Notes under the pieces: generated by a model
Told to the model about the DNA's origin: nothing
Seen by the model: only the letters and a program-made list of their open reading frames with translations
Database searches by the model: none
Shown: positions 54,216-63,619 of the stretch, piece by piece
How positions within the stretch are numbered: position 1 is the first letter of the stretch
How the letters are laid out: each line of letters opens with the position of its first letter
Assembly (NCBI RefSeq): GCF_003703835.1
Contig: NZ_RDQR01000001.1
Location: 62,001 to 126,000, forward strand
Length of the DNA stretch: 64,000 nucleotides
Origin: Auritidibacter ignavus
Lineage (GTDB): Bacteria; Actinomycetota; Actinomycetes; Actinomycetales; Micrococcaceae
Direction: 5' to 3'
Translations under genes and position numbers: made by a program

Positions 54216-55325
54216 CTATCCCTGTACCCCGGATTCCACAGCAGACGGTTCTGGCGGGTTCGCTGGGGAAGTCGATTCTGGTTGGTTGCTACCGTCGGGA
54301 TTTTGTTCTGCGTCGTATTCTTCTAAGAACTCATCCATGGTGCCAGAGCGTAACGCCTCTCGCATGCGATCAGTGGCGGCCTCGTCTTGTCGCACAATCG
54401 CTGCCCCGCCTGAGGTGATATCGGCGCCAGCATTCGGAATTGTGAACATCTTAATATCGGAGGAGCGAATGTTAGACATCGACAGCCCGTAGTTCAGCAT
54501 AGTTTCGGCATCAAGGCCGTCGTCTACCGACAGATACGGGCTCAGGGTCGTAATGACATCGCTGAGTGTTCCTGGATTTGTCAAAACATCGCGTGCCAAG
54601 AGTTGATCCACCAGACCTTCGAGGAACAGCTGTTGGTTTTTTACACGCTGGTAATCACCATCGTTGAACGCGTGGCGTTCCCGTACAAACCGCAACGCAT
54701 CGGTGCCGGAAACTTTGATTTTGCCCTCGGGGAAGAACGAGGGGTTTCGGATACCCGATGAAAATGCCTGTTCGTTGTCGACTTCCACACCGCCAAGCGC
54801 TTCGGTGACATCACGGAATCCTTCAAAGTCGATAATGGCAATGTGATCGATGTCCGAGCCGACGAGTCCTTCCACAGTGTCAACGACCAGAGGGAACCCC
54901 CCTTCTTCATATGCACCGTTGATCTTGCCCATGCCATACCCTGGGATCTCGACCCATAAGTCGCGCATGATGGACATCACATACACTTCTTCGTGACCAT
55001 CCGGTATGTGCACAAACATGATCGTGTCTGTGCGCGCGCCATCTTCGCCGGCTTCTTTATCTTCCGGTCGTTGGTCACTACCCAGCAAGAGCAAATTCAG
55101 TTCGCCATCATCCATTACCGGTCGAGTGGTATCAATACCACTATCGATGGTCTGAGTTCGCTCATTGACGTTCGAAATAAGTGTACGCGCGTACACCGAA
55201 GTACTGGCGACGACGGACACCACAATCAAAACCACAGCGACGATGACGGAGAAGATAATGCCATGAGGGCGGGTGGCGACTCGACTAACGCGCCGGGGCG
55301 CATAGATCCGAGAGGACTCAGCCAT
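54216..55325 (-). CDS. LytR-CpsA-Psr (LCP) family cell wall ligase
   Basis: Attaches lipid-linked anionic polymers to peptidoglycan on the outer face of the membrane. A transmembrane helix at about 24-46 follows a basic N-terminus. The LCP domain has LNLLLLGSDQRP, RTDTIMFVHIP, VMSIMRDLWVEIP and KINGAYEEGG, with conserved Arg and Asp residues for the pyrophosphate lipid. The C-terminal 40 residues are Pro/Ser/Glu-rich. AAGGAAGG precedes the ATG. It heads the LCP-glycosyltransferase-wecC run. The 182 bases upstream hold no gene. Confidence 0.93.
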   Translation of the reverse strand: MAESSRIYAPRRVSRVATRPHGIIFSVIVAVVLIVVSVVASTSVYARTLISNVNERTQTIDSGIDTTRPVMDDGELNLLLLGSDQRPEDKEAGEDGARTDTIMFVHIPDGHEEVYVMSIMRDLWVEIPGYGMGKINGAYEEGGFPLVVDTVEGLVGSDIDHIAIIDFEGFRDVTEALGGVEVDNEQAFSSGIRNPSFFPEGKIKVSGTDALRFVRERHAFNDGDYQRVKNQQLFLEGLVDQLLARDVLTNPGTLSDVITTLSPYLSVDDGLDAETMLNYGLSMSNIRSSDIKMFTIPNAGADITSGGAAIVRQDEAATDRMREALRSGTMDEFLEEYDAEQNPDGSNQPESTSPANPPEPSAVESGVQG

Positions 55326-55507
55326 ACGGCGTCCTTCCTTTCATCTCTGCTGTGGTAGTGCAACAGGTAAGCGTTAACAACAAGCCAGCAACGAGCCCGT
55401 GAAGTCTACGTGGAGTCTTCGCGATACCGTACGCTGATAACGTCATAGTGGGTAACAATCTACTCCGAGTATCGTATATCAGAAATCCGAATCTACCCAT
55501 TTCCAAG

Positions 55508-56437
55508 TTACCGTTGCGTTGTGCGTGGCTTTCGTTGACACCTCGGACAGTAATACGAGGACCGATTCATGAACTTATCACGGCGAATAAGAGTGTCGTA
55601 CCCTTCGGCTAGGCAACGACGACAATACGTGCCCTCCTGATGGTAGGCGTTTAACGAGCGATCAAAATACCCAGATTCGCCGTTGACGTTGACATAAAGA
55701 GCGTCGAAACTCGTTCCGCCTTCTTTCAGGGCCTGTTCCATAACCTTCTGTACACACTGATAAAGCGTTCGCACTTGTTTGCGGCTCAACCGGTTACATG
55801 GCCGGTTATAGTGTATTTTTGCCCGCCACAGCGCTTCATCCGCATAGATATTTCCGATACCGGAAACCAGGTTCTGATCCAGAAGCGCCCGTTTAATTGC
55901 GGTCTGCTTCTTGCTCAGCACCTGATAGATGTGGTCTACGTCAAAATGGTTATCCAAAGGGTCTCGTCCGATATGAGTCACCGTCGTCGGGATCAGCTCA
56001 TCGGGCTCATCCGCGGTGGGAACAAGTCGATCAAGATAGAGACCTCCGAAGATCCGTTGATCCACGAACCGTAACTCAGTCGGTGCCTGTCCGTGACCGG
56101 ATGCACTGTCCAAGCGCAATCTGATGCGCAGATGGTGAGGAGCCGGTGCGCTGTGATGACTCAACAAGATCTGCCCGCTCATCCCCAGATGGACGACTAG
56201 CGCTGTCGGAGATTTCTGCTCGGTTGGGGAATGGTGTAACGGAATCCACAGATACTTGCCTCGCCGTTGAGGTTGCTCGAGCTCCGCCTGACGCAACGAG
56301 GTCACGAAGTCAATCGGACCTTGCCGGTGCCGTCGAACTGACCTTGGATCAAGCACCTCAACGTCAAGGACCTGTTGGTTCGTGATCCAGCGCGATAGCC
56401 CCCGCCGCACCACTTCAACTTCCGGAAGTTCAGGCAT
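55508..56437 (-). CDS. mutM: Formamidopyrimidine-DNA glycosylase
   Basis: Excises oxidised purines such as 8-oxoguanine. The start must be 56437, because MPELPEVE gives the catalytic Pro2 and Glu3 after Met removal; the ATG three codons upstream is not used. The helix-two-turn-helix region and the C-terminal zinc finger (CRRC ... CPRC) are intact. 309 residues. It overlaps the rnc stop by 8 bases, in the mutM-rnc-rpmF-DUF177 block. Confidence 0.95.
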   Translation of the reverse strand: MPELPEVEVVRRGLSRWITNQQVLDVEVLDPRSVRRHRQGPIDFVTSLRQAELEQPQRRGKYLWIPLHHSPTEQKSPTALVVHLGMSGQILLSHHSAPAPHHLRIRLRLDSASGHGQAPTELRFVDQRIFGGLYLDRLVPTADEPDELIPTTVTHIGRDPLDNHFDVDHIYQVLSKKQTAIKRALLDQNLVSGIGNIYADEALWRAKIHYNRPCNRLSRKQVRTLYQCVQKVMEQALKEGGTSFDALYVNVNGESGYFDRSLNAYHQEGTYCRRCLAEGYDTLIRRDKFMNRSSYYCPRCQRKPRTTQR

Positions 56438-57122
56438 TCTGGGCAATGTCTTTCTGCAGGGCGTCGTATCCGTCCCACGCAGCCAGCCGTTCGGCCTCCT
56501 TTTTGCTACCGGCTTGGCCTACACCGTATTTTTTCTCGGCAACATAGAGTTCTGCGGTGAACTCTCGTGCGTGGTCGGGACCTCGCGAGCTGAGTCGATA
56601 CTCGACGGGCGCCAAACTTGCCGAGTCGGCCTCCATCTGGACCAGAGTCTTCCAGTCGCGACCGATGCCCATCACGTAGTCGTCATCAAGAAGAGGAATG
56701 ACATAACGGTGAACCAAACCTCGGGCAGCCTGGTGTCCTTCTTCCAGGTAAGTTGCTCCAATCAAGGCTTCCATGGTGTCCGCAAGGATGGAGTCCTTAT
56801 CTGCGCCCCCGGTGCGAGTTTCACCTTCACCGAGCAAAATGTGTTGCCCAACCCCAATGCTTCGCCCAACTCGTGCTAAGGCCACCGTGGAGACAATCGA
56901 TGATCTCTTTTTGGCAAGTTGTGACTCATCCTCATCAGGGAATGCACGGTAAAGATGATCGGTCACAATAATCTGCAGGACTGCGTCGCCGAGAAATTCT
57001 AGACGTTCGTTCGTCGGCAACCCACCCTTCTCAAAGGCATAAGAACGGTGGGTTAATGCAAGACGAAGCATCTCGGAGCCTAGGTGGACTCCGAGATGCT
57101 TCGTAAGATCTTCAGTCATCAA
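56430..57122 (-). CDS. rnc: Ribonuclease III
   Basis: Cleaves double-stranded RNA in rRNA and mRNA processing. The signature [13 protein letters not shown] is at 38-50 with catalytic Glu42 and Asp46; [13 protein letters not shown] provides the remaining acidic pair. The dsRNA-binding domain covers about 155-228 ([19 protein letters not shown]). 230 residues. It begins 3 bases after rpmF. A perfect hairpin covers codons 7-20. Confidence 0.96.
   Translation of the reverse strand: MMTEDLTKHLGVHLGSEMLRLALTHRSYAFEKGGLPTNERLEFLGDAVLQIIVTDHLYRAFPDEDESQLAKKRSSIVSTVALARVGRSIGVGQHILLGEGETRTGGADKDSILADTMEALIGATYLEEGHQAARGLVHRYVIPLLDDDYVMGIGRDWKTLVQMEADSASLAPVEYRLSSRGPDHAREFTAELYVAEKKYGVGQAGSKKEAERLAAWDGYDALQKDIAQNA
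57063..57104 (-). promoter_or_regulatory. Perfect 16-bp hairpin inside the rnc coding start
   Basis: 57063-57078 pairs exactly with 57089-57104, closing a 10-base loop. On the mRNA it spans nucleotides 19-60 of rnc. It has no T-run. RNase III in E. coli and Streptomyces coelicolor cuts its own transcript, so this is a candidate self-cleavage site. Confidence 0.7.
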
Positions 57123-57125
57123 AGA

Positions 57126-57329
57126 CTAAATATCGGCGACTTTGCGGCCCTTGTACTCGTAGAAGAGCGGGGTACCAGCAGAGTCGGTCACAACGTTAGC
57201 CTGGTGTGGCATACGGTAGGTTACTTTGCCGTTTTCAACGGTCTTAACAAGCTCAGGCGCCTGGGCCTTCCACTGCGAACGACGCATGCGGGTGTTGGCG
57301 CGAGACTTTTTTCCCTTAGGAACAGCCAT
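57126..57329 (-). CDS. rpmF: 50S ribosomal protein L32
   Basis: A small 67-residue ribosomal protein with the typical start [20 protein letters not shown]. It lacks the four zinc-binding cysteines found in some L32 proteins (the end reads [13 protein letters not shown]). It lies between DUF177 and rnc, the usual order. It starts 2 bases after the DUF177 stop region. Confidence 0.96.
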   Translation of the reverse strand: MAVPKGKKSRANTRMRRSQWKAQAPELVKTVENGKVTYRMPHQANVVTDSAGTPLFYEYKGRKVADI

Positions 57330-57331
57330 GG

Positions 57332-57958
57332 TTATCTCTCTTCTGGTTCTTGGGTCTGGGTCTGGTTATCTATTGTAGCGTCAGCATCAGTTTGTTCCGC
57401 TGATGATAACGCCGCGAGTGCAGCCCACCGTGGGTCAAGCTGCTCATGGTGGTGATCCTCATCGACTTCGTCAAGACGTACGCCACATTGATCGCACAGG
57501 CCCTGACAGTCAGGTTTGCATACCGGTTTGAAAGGAAAAGCAGACAACACTGCGTCAATGACTGGTAGCCCAATATCAATCGCATCATTGACGATCAGAC
57601 GTTGCTCTTCCGGATCAAGTTCCGGATCTGGCACGTACTGGTACAGCTCGCTAATGCTCACGTTCAGGTCCTGCGACAAAGGGTCCAGGCAACGTGAGCA
57701 CTCACCACGAAGTTCCGCGTTGACGTCCCCGGAAACCAAAATTCCTTCGTGCAAGGAATCCATCCTGAGATCCAACTCGATCACAGAGCCCGGCTCTACT
57801 CGGGCTATAGGCGTTTCCATTCCCTCGGGTGCCACGACCTGTCGTTGAACCGGTTCAGAAGATCCAGCAACACCGTTGAGGTTCTTAACGTTCAAAACCC
57901 ACGCAGAGTCAGAGGGCACGAAAGCACCAGCCACAGAATTCTTTTCTAGGTTCGCCAT
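57332..57958 (-). CDS. YceD/DUF177 family protein
   Basis: A 208-residue acidic protein of the DUF177 family, which in other bacteria influences 23S rRNA levels. CSRC and [12 protein letters not shown] form likely metal-binding sites (about residues 85 and 155-165). The C-terminal tail is rich in Asp, Glu and Gln. AGGAGG lies 10 bases before ATG 57958; an in-frame GTG at 57979 is less likely. First gene of the rpmF-rnc-mutM block. Confidence 0.92.
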   Translation of the reverse strand: MANLEKNSVAGAFVPSDSAWVLNVKNLNGVAGSSEPVQRQVVAPEGMETPIARVEPGSVIELDLRMDSLHEGILVSGDVNAELRGECSRCLDPLSQDLNVSISELYQYVPDPELDPEEQRLIVNDAIDIGLPVIDAVLSAFPFKPVCKPDCQGLCDQCGVRLDEVDEDHHHEQLDPRWAALAALSSAEQTDADATIDNQTQTQEPEER

Positions 57959-58316
57959 GCTTATCGGACCTCCTATCACCGTCTCATGGGTAAATCAGGA
58001 CCCTCGTTACTGAGGACATCTCTTATTGGTAGCCATCTCAGAGCGATTCTTCCCCTGAAGAACAACCACCGAGCCAAACCTACAGAATACACCGTGAAAT
58101 CTCGATACCAAAATTAGGCCATAAGCTTTAGAGCGGAGGAAAGCATCTGGTACGGCTTGGGTTCACGCAATAGACGGTGTCCTATGGCTTTTGCCGCTAT
58201 TATGCCTTTCTTCTCTATTTTCCGTATGGCTTCCCGTCACATTGAAGGTACAATCGCTCATGCTCACCGAGTGAAACACACACCTTGAAGAAATACCGAA
58301 TGAAACGGACCGCAAA
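57959..58316. promoter_or_regulatory. Intergenic region between DUF177 and the acyltransferase
   Basis: About 358 AT-richer bases between divergent genes with no gene. A minus-strand promoter candidate for the DUF177 operon is TTGGTA (58106-58111), 16 bases, TATTCT (58084-58089). The rest shows no clear signal. Confidence 0.35.
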
Positions 58317-60406
58317 ATGAACTCCACGACCCAGCGCAACGCAATCTTATCTCGGGGGATGCCAGAACGCCGGTACCTCCCGGAACTACACGGCATCAGA
58401 GGTCTCGCTCTCGCTGGTGTGGTCCTCTTTCATCTCTTTGGGGCCGGCAGGATTTCCGGGGGCATTGATATCTTCCTTGCTGTTTCGGGGTTCCTCTCCA
58501 CCGGAATGCTTTTGCGAGAAGCCACCGCCAAGGTGGGCGCATCAATCTCTGGAACTACTTCGGACGCTTATTCCGACGCATTTTCGTCCCTGCCGCATTG
58601 GTCGCCTTGATCACCCTTGGTGTGGGATTGTTGGTGATGCCGGCAACCGGTCATCGCCAATTGTGGGCTGAAGCTCGAGCCTCGCTACTTTATTTCGAAA
58701 ATTTCGAGCTGATCAACTCCCAGCTGGCGTACGGAGCCGCCGGGCCCGAGACCTCCCCGTTTCAGCATTTCTGGTCGTTAGCCGTCCAAGGTCAGTTCTA
58801 TCTCATCTGGCCTCTCATCACGGTCATCGCAGTCTTGGTAGCGCGAGCAATCAGGAGCTCGGCCCCACTCGTTCTCGCCATTATCTCGACGCTTATCTTC
58901 CTCGCATCGTTTACCTACGCCATCTACGTTGGGAGTTACAACCAAGCCGAGGCCTACCTGATGACTGAGACCAGAGCCTGGCAACTAGCCTTCGGGGCTC
59001 TCCTGGCCTTGTTCATCAGCACGTTGCGTTTGCCCCGCATGCTTCGGCCCGTTGGGAGTTGGGTGGGTGTCGCCCTGATCGTCTCCTGTGGGTTCGTCCT
59101 TGACGGTGCGCAACTGTTTCCTGGTCCGTGGGCTCTTTGGCCACTACTCGGGCTCGTTCTCGTTCTGATCTCCGCCGGACCTGACGGAGGCAACCACGAC
59201 CCTTCGTACACGGCAACTCGACTATTGTCGTCCCGTCCCTTTGGCTGGGTCGCCGACCACGCCTATGCCCTCTACCTCTGGCACTGGCCACTACTGTTCT
59301 ACTACCTGCAGATACGAGATCGCGAAGCTGTTGGGATACGAGGTGCCACCCTCATTCTCCTCGCGTCCTTATTCCTGGCAATGCTCACGCACCGGTTCGT
59401 GGAACGGCCCCTACAGCATCACGGCGGAAAACCACAGTCCCACGGCCTGTTGCGTAATAAGCCCACAGTGCTTACCGGTGCTGCCAGTCTCGTCACGCTG
59501 GCCGTATTGACCACCCAACTTGCACCATCCCGCGCCGACCTAGACCAAGCCTTCGGTGACCTCGACCCAGCTGTCTACCCCGGTGCCGCGGTCGAGCTTC
59601 AAGATGAGGAACCTCCCGACGCAGACGTGTTTCCACAGCCCGAAGACGCCGCGGACTACCGAGCCGCATACCATTTCAGGAATTGCACGCAAAAAATGGG
59701 AAACAACCCAGGAACAGACGAGGTCCTTGTCTGCGACGACGAGGAAGCACCTGAGTCGCCGACTGCGACCGTGGTGCTGGCCGGAGGATCACACGCCGGA
59801 CACTTGGAAGACGCCTTTAAAACCTTGGCCCGCAAGTATGACTGGGAAGTTCTCATCGTCCTAAAACCAGGCTGCGTATTCAGCGGATCTGCGAATCAAC
59901 CGGGAGATATGTGCACCGCATGGAACAACAACTTCATCGGCTGGCTCAACAACAACGACGTTGACCTTGTCGTCGCCCCCGGAACCCGCCACGAGGCCGA
60001 GGAAGATCGGGAAAACATCCCTGACCGAGCTGAGGAGTGGTGGGAGCGAATCACCGCAACGGATACGGAGCTTCTTTTGATTCGGGGGACACCACGTTCT
60101 GAACACGATCTTCCATCTTGTTTGGCCGAAGGCGGAAGCCCTCATGAGTGTGGGCCCTCAGCCCTAGCACTGCACCAACCGAACCCCCTGAACAGCATCG
60201 AACTACCTGACGGCGTTCAGCACATCGACCTCACCGATGCGGTGTGCCCGGCCATTCACGATGAATCGGCATCACGGTGCGACGCTGTTGTCGGGAATAT
60301 TCTTGTGACTTTCGATAGCAACCACCTCACTCGCCCGTTCTCCCAATCGCTCGCACCCGTCATCGAAGAACAAATGCAAGACACCTTCCCTCACCTGCTC
60401 CGATAA
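58317..60406 (+). pseudogene. Acyltransferase-3 / SGNH hydrolase fusion (OafA-like), split by a one-base frameshift
   Basis: Frame 1 from 58317 gives the acyltransferase start (LHGIRGLALAGVVLFHLF, then GGIDIFLAVSGFL). At about 58530-58537 the frame must shift by -1 to continue as GGRINLWNYFGRLFRRIF and the rest. The second frame then runs to 60406 with about ten helices and a C-terminal SGNH-like domain (GGSHAGH near its start; SNHLTR near the end). The joined product would be about 696 residues, normal for the family that O-acetylates surface glycans. Either one base was lost from a G-run or the read is wrong. The second part alone could start at 58598. Confidence 0.85.
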
Positions 60407-60575
60407 AACGCTGAGCAACGACGCTGGTGAGGTTAGAATACTCGGTGGCTTTAATAAACCACCTTGCAGTACCAGTTCCGGAGCCGTATCGGCGATCTAT
60501 ACGAGGGCCTGCGGATCTACGAGACCCCAGCACGGCCATGTCCGATATCAATCAGCATCTCAATGGAGGGATGAG

Positions 60576-61772
60576 TTGAGCGAGAGCTACCAGAGTGTCA
60601 AGAACTTTATCCGAGCTCAGATTCTCGAACCGGGACTTTCTGTGAACTCGCTGGAGAAAATCAATCCGGCACCGGACCAGATTGAAAATGAATTCATCTC
60701 ATTGGGCTGGCGCTTCGAAGACATTCCGGGGGAAACCTCAAAGTTTCCCAAACGTCGCATTATGTCACCCAACGACCGCCTCAGGCTTCTGATGCGCAAA
60801 TCGCTGGTGTACCGTCACCCCGAGAGTGTTAACGCCATCTGTCGCAGTAAAGATCTCACCCGACAGTATCTGGAGAATAACGGCGTTCAGGTCCCTCGCG
60901 GTCAAGCCTTCGATCATGACGAAATGCCTCGGGCCTGTGAGTTAATCCAGAGCGCACCTGGTCCCTTTGTGGTCAAACCCTCGGATGCCGCCGGCTCACA
61001 TGGTGTGAGCCTTGGAGTTGAGACACTGGAGCAACTCGAAAAAGCCTGGAATGAGGCTCTAACCCACGCACGTGAAGGCTCAAAGATCCTCGTCGAAGAA
61101 TTCGTTGCAGGTATGGATGTGCGCGCCTACGTGACCGGAGATACTGTGGTGGCCGCCGCGGCACGGCTTCAGCCGTTCGTGGTCGGCGACGGGAAGTCCA
61201 ACCTCGTCGAGCTCATAAAGGCGTCTCGACAGCGCTTGAAGAACCACGCCTATTGGAAGAGAAACCCTGCCACGGCACGGTGGAAATTCCTCGAGGCTCG
61301 TGGCTATCGCAAGACTTCCGTCCCGGCCCGAGACGAGATTGTCATCATCAATCCGTATATCGTGCTTCGGTACGGGTCGAGCATCGTTGACATTACCGAC
61401 ATCATCCATCCAGGGATCAAGCAGATAGCTGTCAAAGCAGCACACAGCATTCCTGAGTTAGAGGTCGCCGGCATTGATCTCCTCGTGACAGACATCAACG
61501 ACCCCACCACTGCCCGAGTACTCGAGGTCAACACCGCCCCGGGGCCCAGCATGCACAAGTTTGCGACTTACGGGAAGACTCGCGATGTCGAACTAGATGT
61601 CGTGGCCTACTTTCATTCCCAATTTCTGGACACCTTGGATCCCAAGGAACGGCGTCAATTCGAGTCAAAATTGGCACGCGACAAGCGCTATGCCTTGTTG
61701 AAGAAAAAGGTTAGGGGCGTGGTCTCGCGTCTGCGTCGCGGACGTGACTCGCATTCGAAGCGCGGTCGCTAG
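60576..61772 (+). CDS. ATP-grasp ligase, cyanophycin-synthetase/glutathione-synthetase-like
   Basis: A 398-residue enzyme with an ATP-grasp fold. The ATP-binding region includes GPFVVKPSDAAGSHGVSLGV, followed by ILVEEFVAGMDVRAYV and VVGDGKSNLVELI, the last resembling CphA and GshF ligases. LEVNTAPGPSMHK is the metal-binding end. The N-terminal 80 residues are unassigned and the C-terminus is very basic. Such enzymes join a carboxyl to an amine through an acyl phosphate. The substrate is unknown. TTG 60576 has GGAGGG 5 bases upstream. It follows the acyltransferase by 169 bases. Confidence 0.82.
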   Translation: MSESYQSVKNFIRAQILEPGLSVNSLEKINPAPDQIENEFISLGWRFEDIPGETSKFPKRRIMSPNDRLRLLMRKSLVYRHPESVNAICRSKDLTRQYLENNGVQVPRGQAFDHDEMPRACELIQSAPGPFVVKPSDAAGSHGVSLGVETLEQLEKAWNEALTHAREGSKILVEEFVAGMDVRAYVTGDTVVAAAARLQPFVVGDGKSNLVELIKASRQRLKNHAYWKRNPATARWKFLEARGYRKTSVPARDEIVIINPYIVLRYGSSIVDITDIIHPGIKQIAVKAAHSIPELEVAGIDLLVTDINDPTTARVLEVNTAPGPSMHKFATYGKTRDVELDVVAYFHSQFLDTLDPKERRQFESKLARDKRYALLKKKVRGVVSRLRRGRDSHSKRGR

Positions 61773-61814
61773 GCAGTGGACTTATCAACTGCTTCGGTCG
61801 CGTCTTAGCGACCG
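61763..61814. terminator. Hairpin at the convergent ends of the ATP-grasp gene and coaD
   Basis: CGGTCGCTA (61763-61771) pairs with TAGCGACCG (61806-61814), and an inner GCAGT/ACTGC stem lies inside. The outer arms include both stop codons. There is no T-run, so confidence is moderate. Confidence 0.5.
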
Positions 61815-62284
61815 AATTGTTCGGAGAGCCCCTGGGCGACAGCATGGGGAACAAATTCGGAGATGTCTCCACCCAAACTGGCGATTTCCTTCACCAGCGT
61901 GGACGAGACATGCTGGTACCGGGCATCGGCAGGCAGGAACACAGTTTCTACCCCGGAAAGGTGGCGGTTAAAGGTCGCCATCGGAGTTTCGTATTCCACG
62001 TCCGTGGGATTACGAATGCCCTTGACCAGCGCATTCGCCCCTTGCTGGCGGCAGACCTCGGCGATCAGCCCGGTCTCCATCGGCACCACCGAGACACCGC
62101 TGAGTGATGAGACGGTTTGCTCAATCATGTCCAGACGTTGCTCGAGACTGAACAGGTACTTCTTCTGCGGGTTGGTGGATACCGCAATGACAACCTCGTC
62201 GAAGATGAAGGTTGCGCGCGCAATGATCTCGATATGGCCTTTATGGACTGGGTCAAAGGAGCCGGGGCATACTGCACGTTGCAT
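61805..62284 (-). CDS. coaD: Phosphopantetheine adenylyltransferase
   Basis: Penultimate step of coenzyme A synthesis: adenylates phosphopantetheine. The HxGH motif is His14-Lys-Gly-His17 in PGSFDPVHKGHIE, and the SSTLVKEIA motif is near residue 127. 159 residues. It is separated from rsmD, its usual neighbour, by the aminotransferase gene. The ATG at 62284 is divergent from the ATG at 62307. Confidence 0.95.
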   Translation of the reverse strand: MQRAVCPGSFDPVHKGHIEIIARATFIFDEVVIAVSTNPQKKYLFSLEQRLDMIEQTVSSLSGVSVVPMETGLIAEVCRQQGANALVKGIRNPTDVEYETPMATFNRHLSGVETVFLPADARYQHVSSTLVKEIASLGGDISEFVPHAVAQGLSEQFGR

Positions 62285-62306
62285 ATCTCGAACTTACTAT
62301 GGATCT

Positions 62307-63593
62307 ATGGACAACGCACAAGACCCAACAGTCATCCCGCAATCCAGCGTCACCGAATTTCCTCCCGGCCCATGGCAAGCCGTAGCTACCGGTGCCGGCT
62401 TACTCACCGACGGTGTACCGGCTCCCACGATCTTTGAGGAGATGACCACGGCCGCACGTGAGTATGAGGCGGTCAATCTGGGGCAAGGGTTCCCTGATCA
62501 AGACGGACCAGAGTTTATCCGCGCCCGTGCCGGGGAGATCATCGCCGCAGGTAGCGCCACCTACCCCGGGGCTAACCAGTACGCTGCCGGTACCGGGTTT
62601 GAGTCATTACGGCAAGCGCTAGCTAACTATTACCGTCGTAGCACCGAGGTGGAGTGGGATCCTGCCTCAAATATTCTGGTGACCACCGGGGCGACGGAAG
62701 CTCTGGCCGCTAGCATTCTGGCCTTCGTGAACCCCGGAGACGAAGTCATCACCTTTGAGCCCTCATATGACTCCTACGGCGCCATCATCGGTCTGGCGGG
62801 AGCCCGCGATGTTCCGGTTCCCCTGCACGCCCCCGATTTTCAGCCCAGCCCAGAGGCATTAGAACAGGCCATCACCGATGCGACACGGATGGTCATCCTC
62901 AATACGCCGCATAACCCGTCAGGTCGCTCAGTCGATGCCGCCACGCTGGCGCAGATCGTGGAGATCTGTGCCCGGCACAATGTGTGGTTGCTCTCCGATG
63001 AGGTCTACGAAACGCTGATGTACACCGGTGAACACCGCTCGGCTGCTATCTACGCCCACGGTGCCCAGGGATACTCCAAAATCATCACCGTGTCGTCTGC
63101 AGGAAAAATGCTCTCGTTGACCGGCTGGAAGGTCGGGTGGCTGTTGGCCGATGCACCGGTGGTCTCCGCTATTCGCGCGGTCAAACAGTTTCTGACGTAT
63201 TCTTCGGGTCCGGCATACCAAATGGCCGTTGCGGAGGCCCTGGATGCTCCGGACCGACTGGATCCCTTCCTCGCATCCCAACGCGCCGAATTTGGTGCCC
63301 AACGCGACCGGTTGGTGACCGCGCTCCGCTCGGCTGGACTGGATCCGGTCGTACCGGATGCCGGCTATTTTGTGGTGGTCGATCTGGCTCCGCTGGGTGT
63401 CACCGATGCAGCCACCGCGGCTCGCGAGCTGGTCAAGGATCCGGGTATTGCTGGCATCCCGGTGTCGTCATTCTGTTCCACCGACAACGCGCTCAAGCGG
63501 TTCGGGTCTTGGATGCGGCTGGCCTTCTGCAAGTCTCCAACGGTGATGGACCAGGCGCTACAGCGGCTCGAACGCCTGCCTGATGGCCGGTGA
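62307..63593 (+). CDS. Class I/II PLP-dependent aminotransferase
   Basis: A 428-residue aminotransferase. The PLP lysine is Lys267 (SSAGKMLSLTGWK), with Asn203 (PHNPSG) and Asp231 (SDEVYE) in the family positions. GFPDQDGPEF and TYPGANQYA resemble kynurenine/methionine aminotransferases and actinobacterial DapC-like enzymes; the substrate is not resolved. The frame is open upstream to 61863, but those codons lie antisense to coaD, so ATG 62307 is the start. The ribosome-binding site is weak. Confidence 0.9.
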   Translation: MDNAQDPTVIPQSSVTEFPPGPWQAVATGAGLLTDGVPAPTIFEEMTTAAREYEAVNLGQGFPDQDGPEFIRARAGEIIAAGSATYPGANQYAAGTGFESLRQALANYYRRSTEVEWDPASNILVTTGATEALAASILAFVNPGDEVITFEPSYDSYGAIIGLAGARDVPVPLHAPDFQPSPEALEQAITDATRMVILNTPHNPSGRSVDAATLAQIVEICARHNVWLLSDEVYETLMYTGEHRSAAIYAHGAQGYSKIITVSSAGKMLSLTGWKVGWLLADAPVVSAIRAVKQFLTYSSGPAYQMAVAEALDAPDRLDPFLASQRAEFGAQRDRLVTALRSAGLDPVVPDAGYFVVVDLAPLGVTDAATAARELVKDPGIAGIPVSSFCSTDNALKRFGSWMRLAFCKSPTVMDQALQRLERLPDGR

Positions 63594-63619
63594 CGCGGCG
63601 ATAGTCTGGTGGTCGATCG

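Noticed and set aside
55318-55506. A 62-codon minus-strand frame between the LCP gene and mutM
   Set aside because: No ribosome-binding site, no similarity, and it overlaps the LCP start; the stretch is treated as non-coding.
58302-58319. Tiny open frame ATG AAA CGG ACC GCA AAA TGA overlapping the acyltransferase start
   Set aside because: Five-residue peptide overlapping the ATG by chance is common; no ribosome-binding site, so no leader peptide is claimed.
61863-62306. In-frame upstream extension of the aminotransferase by 148 codons
   Set aside because: It runs antisense to coaD, a certain gene, and has no family similarity; the aminotransferase fold starts after ATG 62307.
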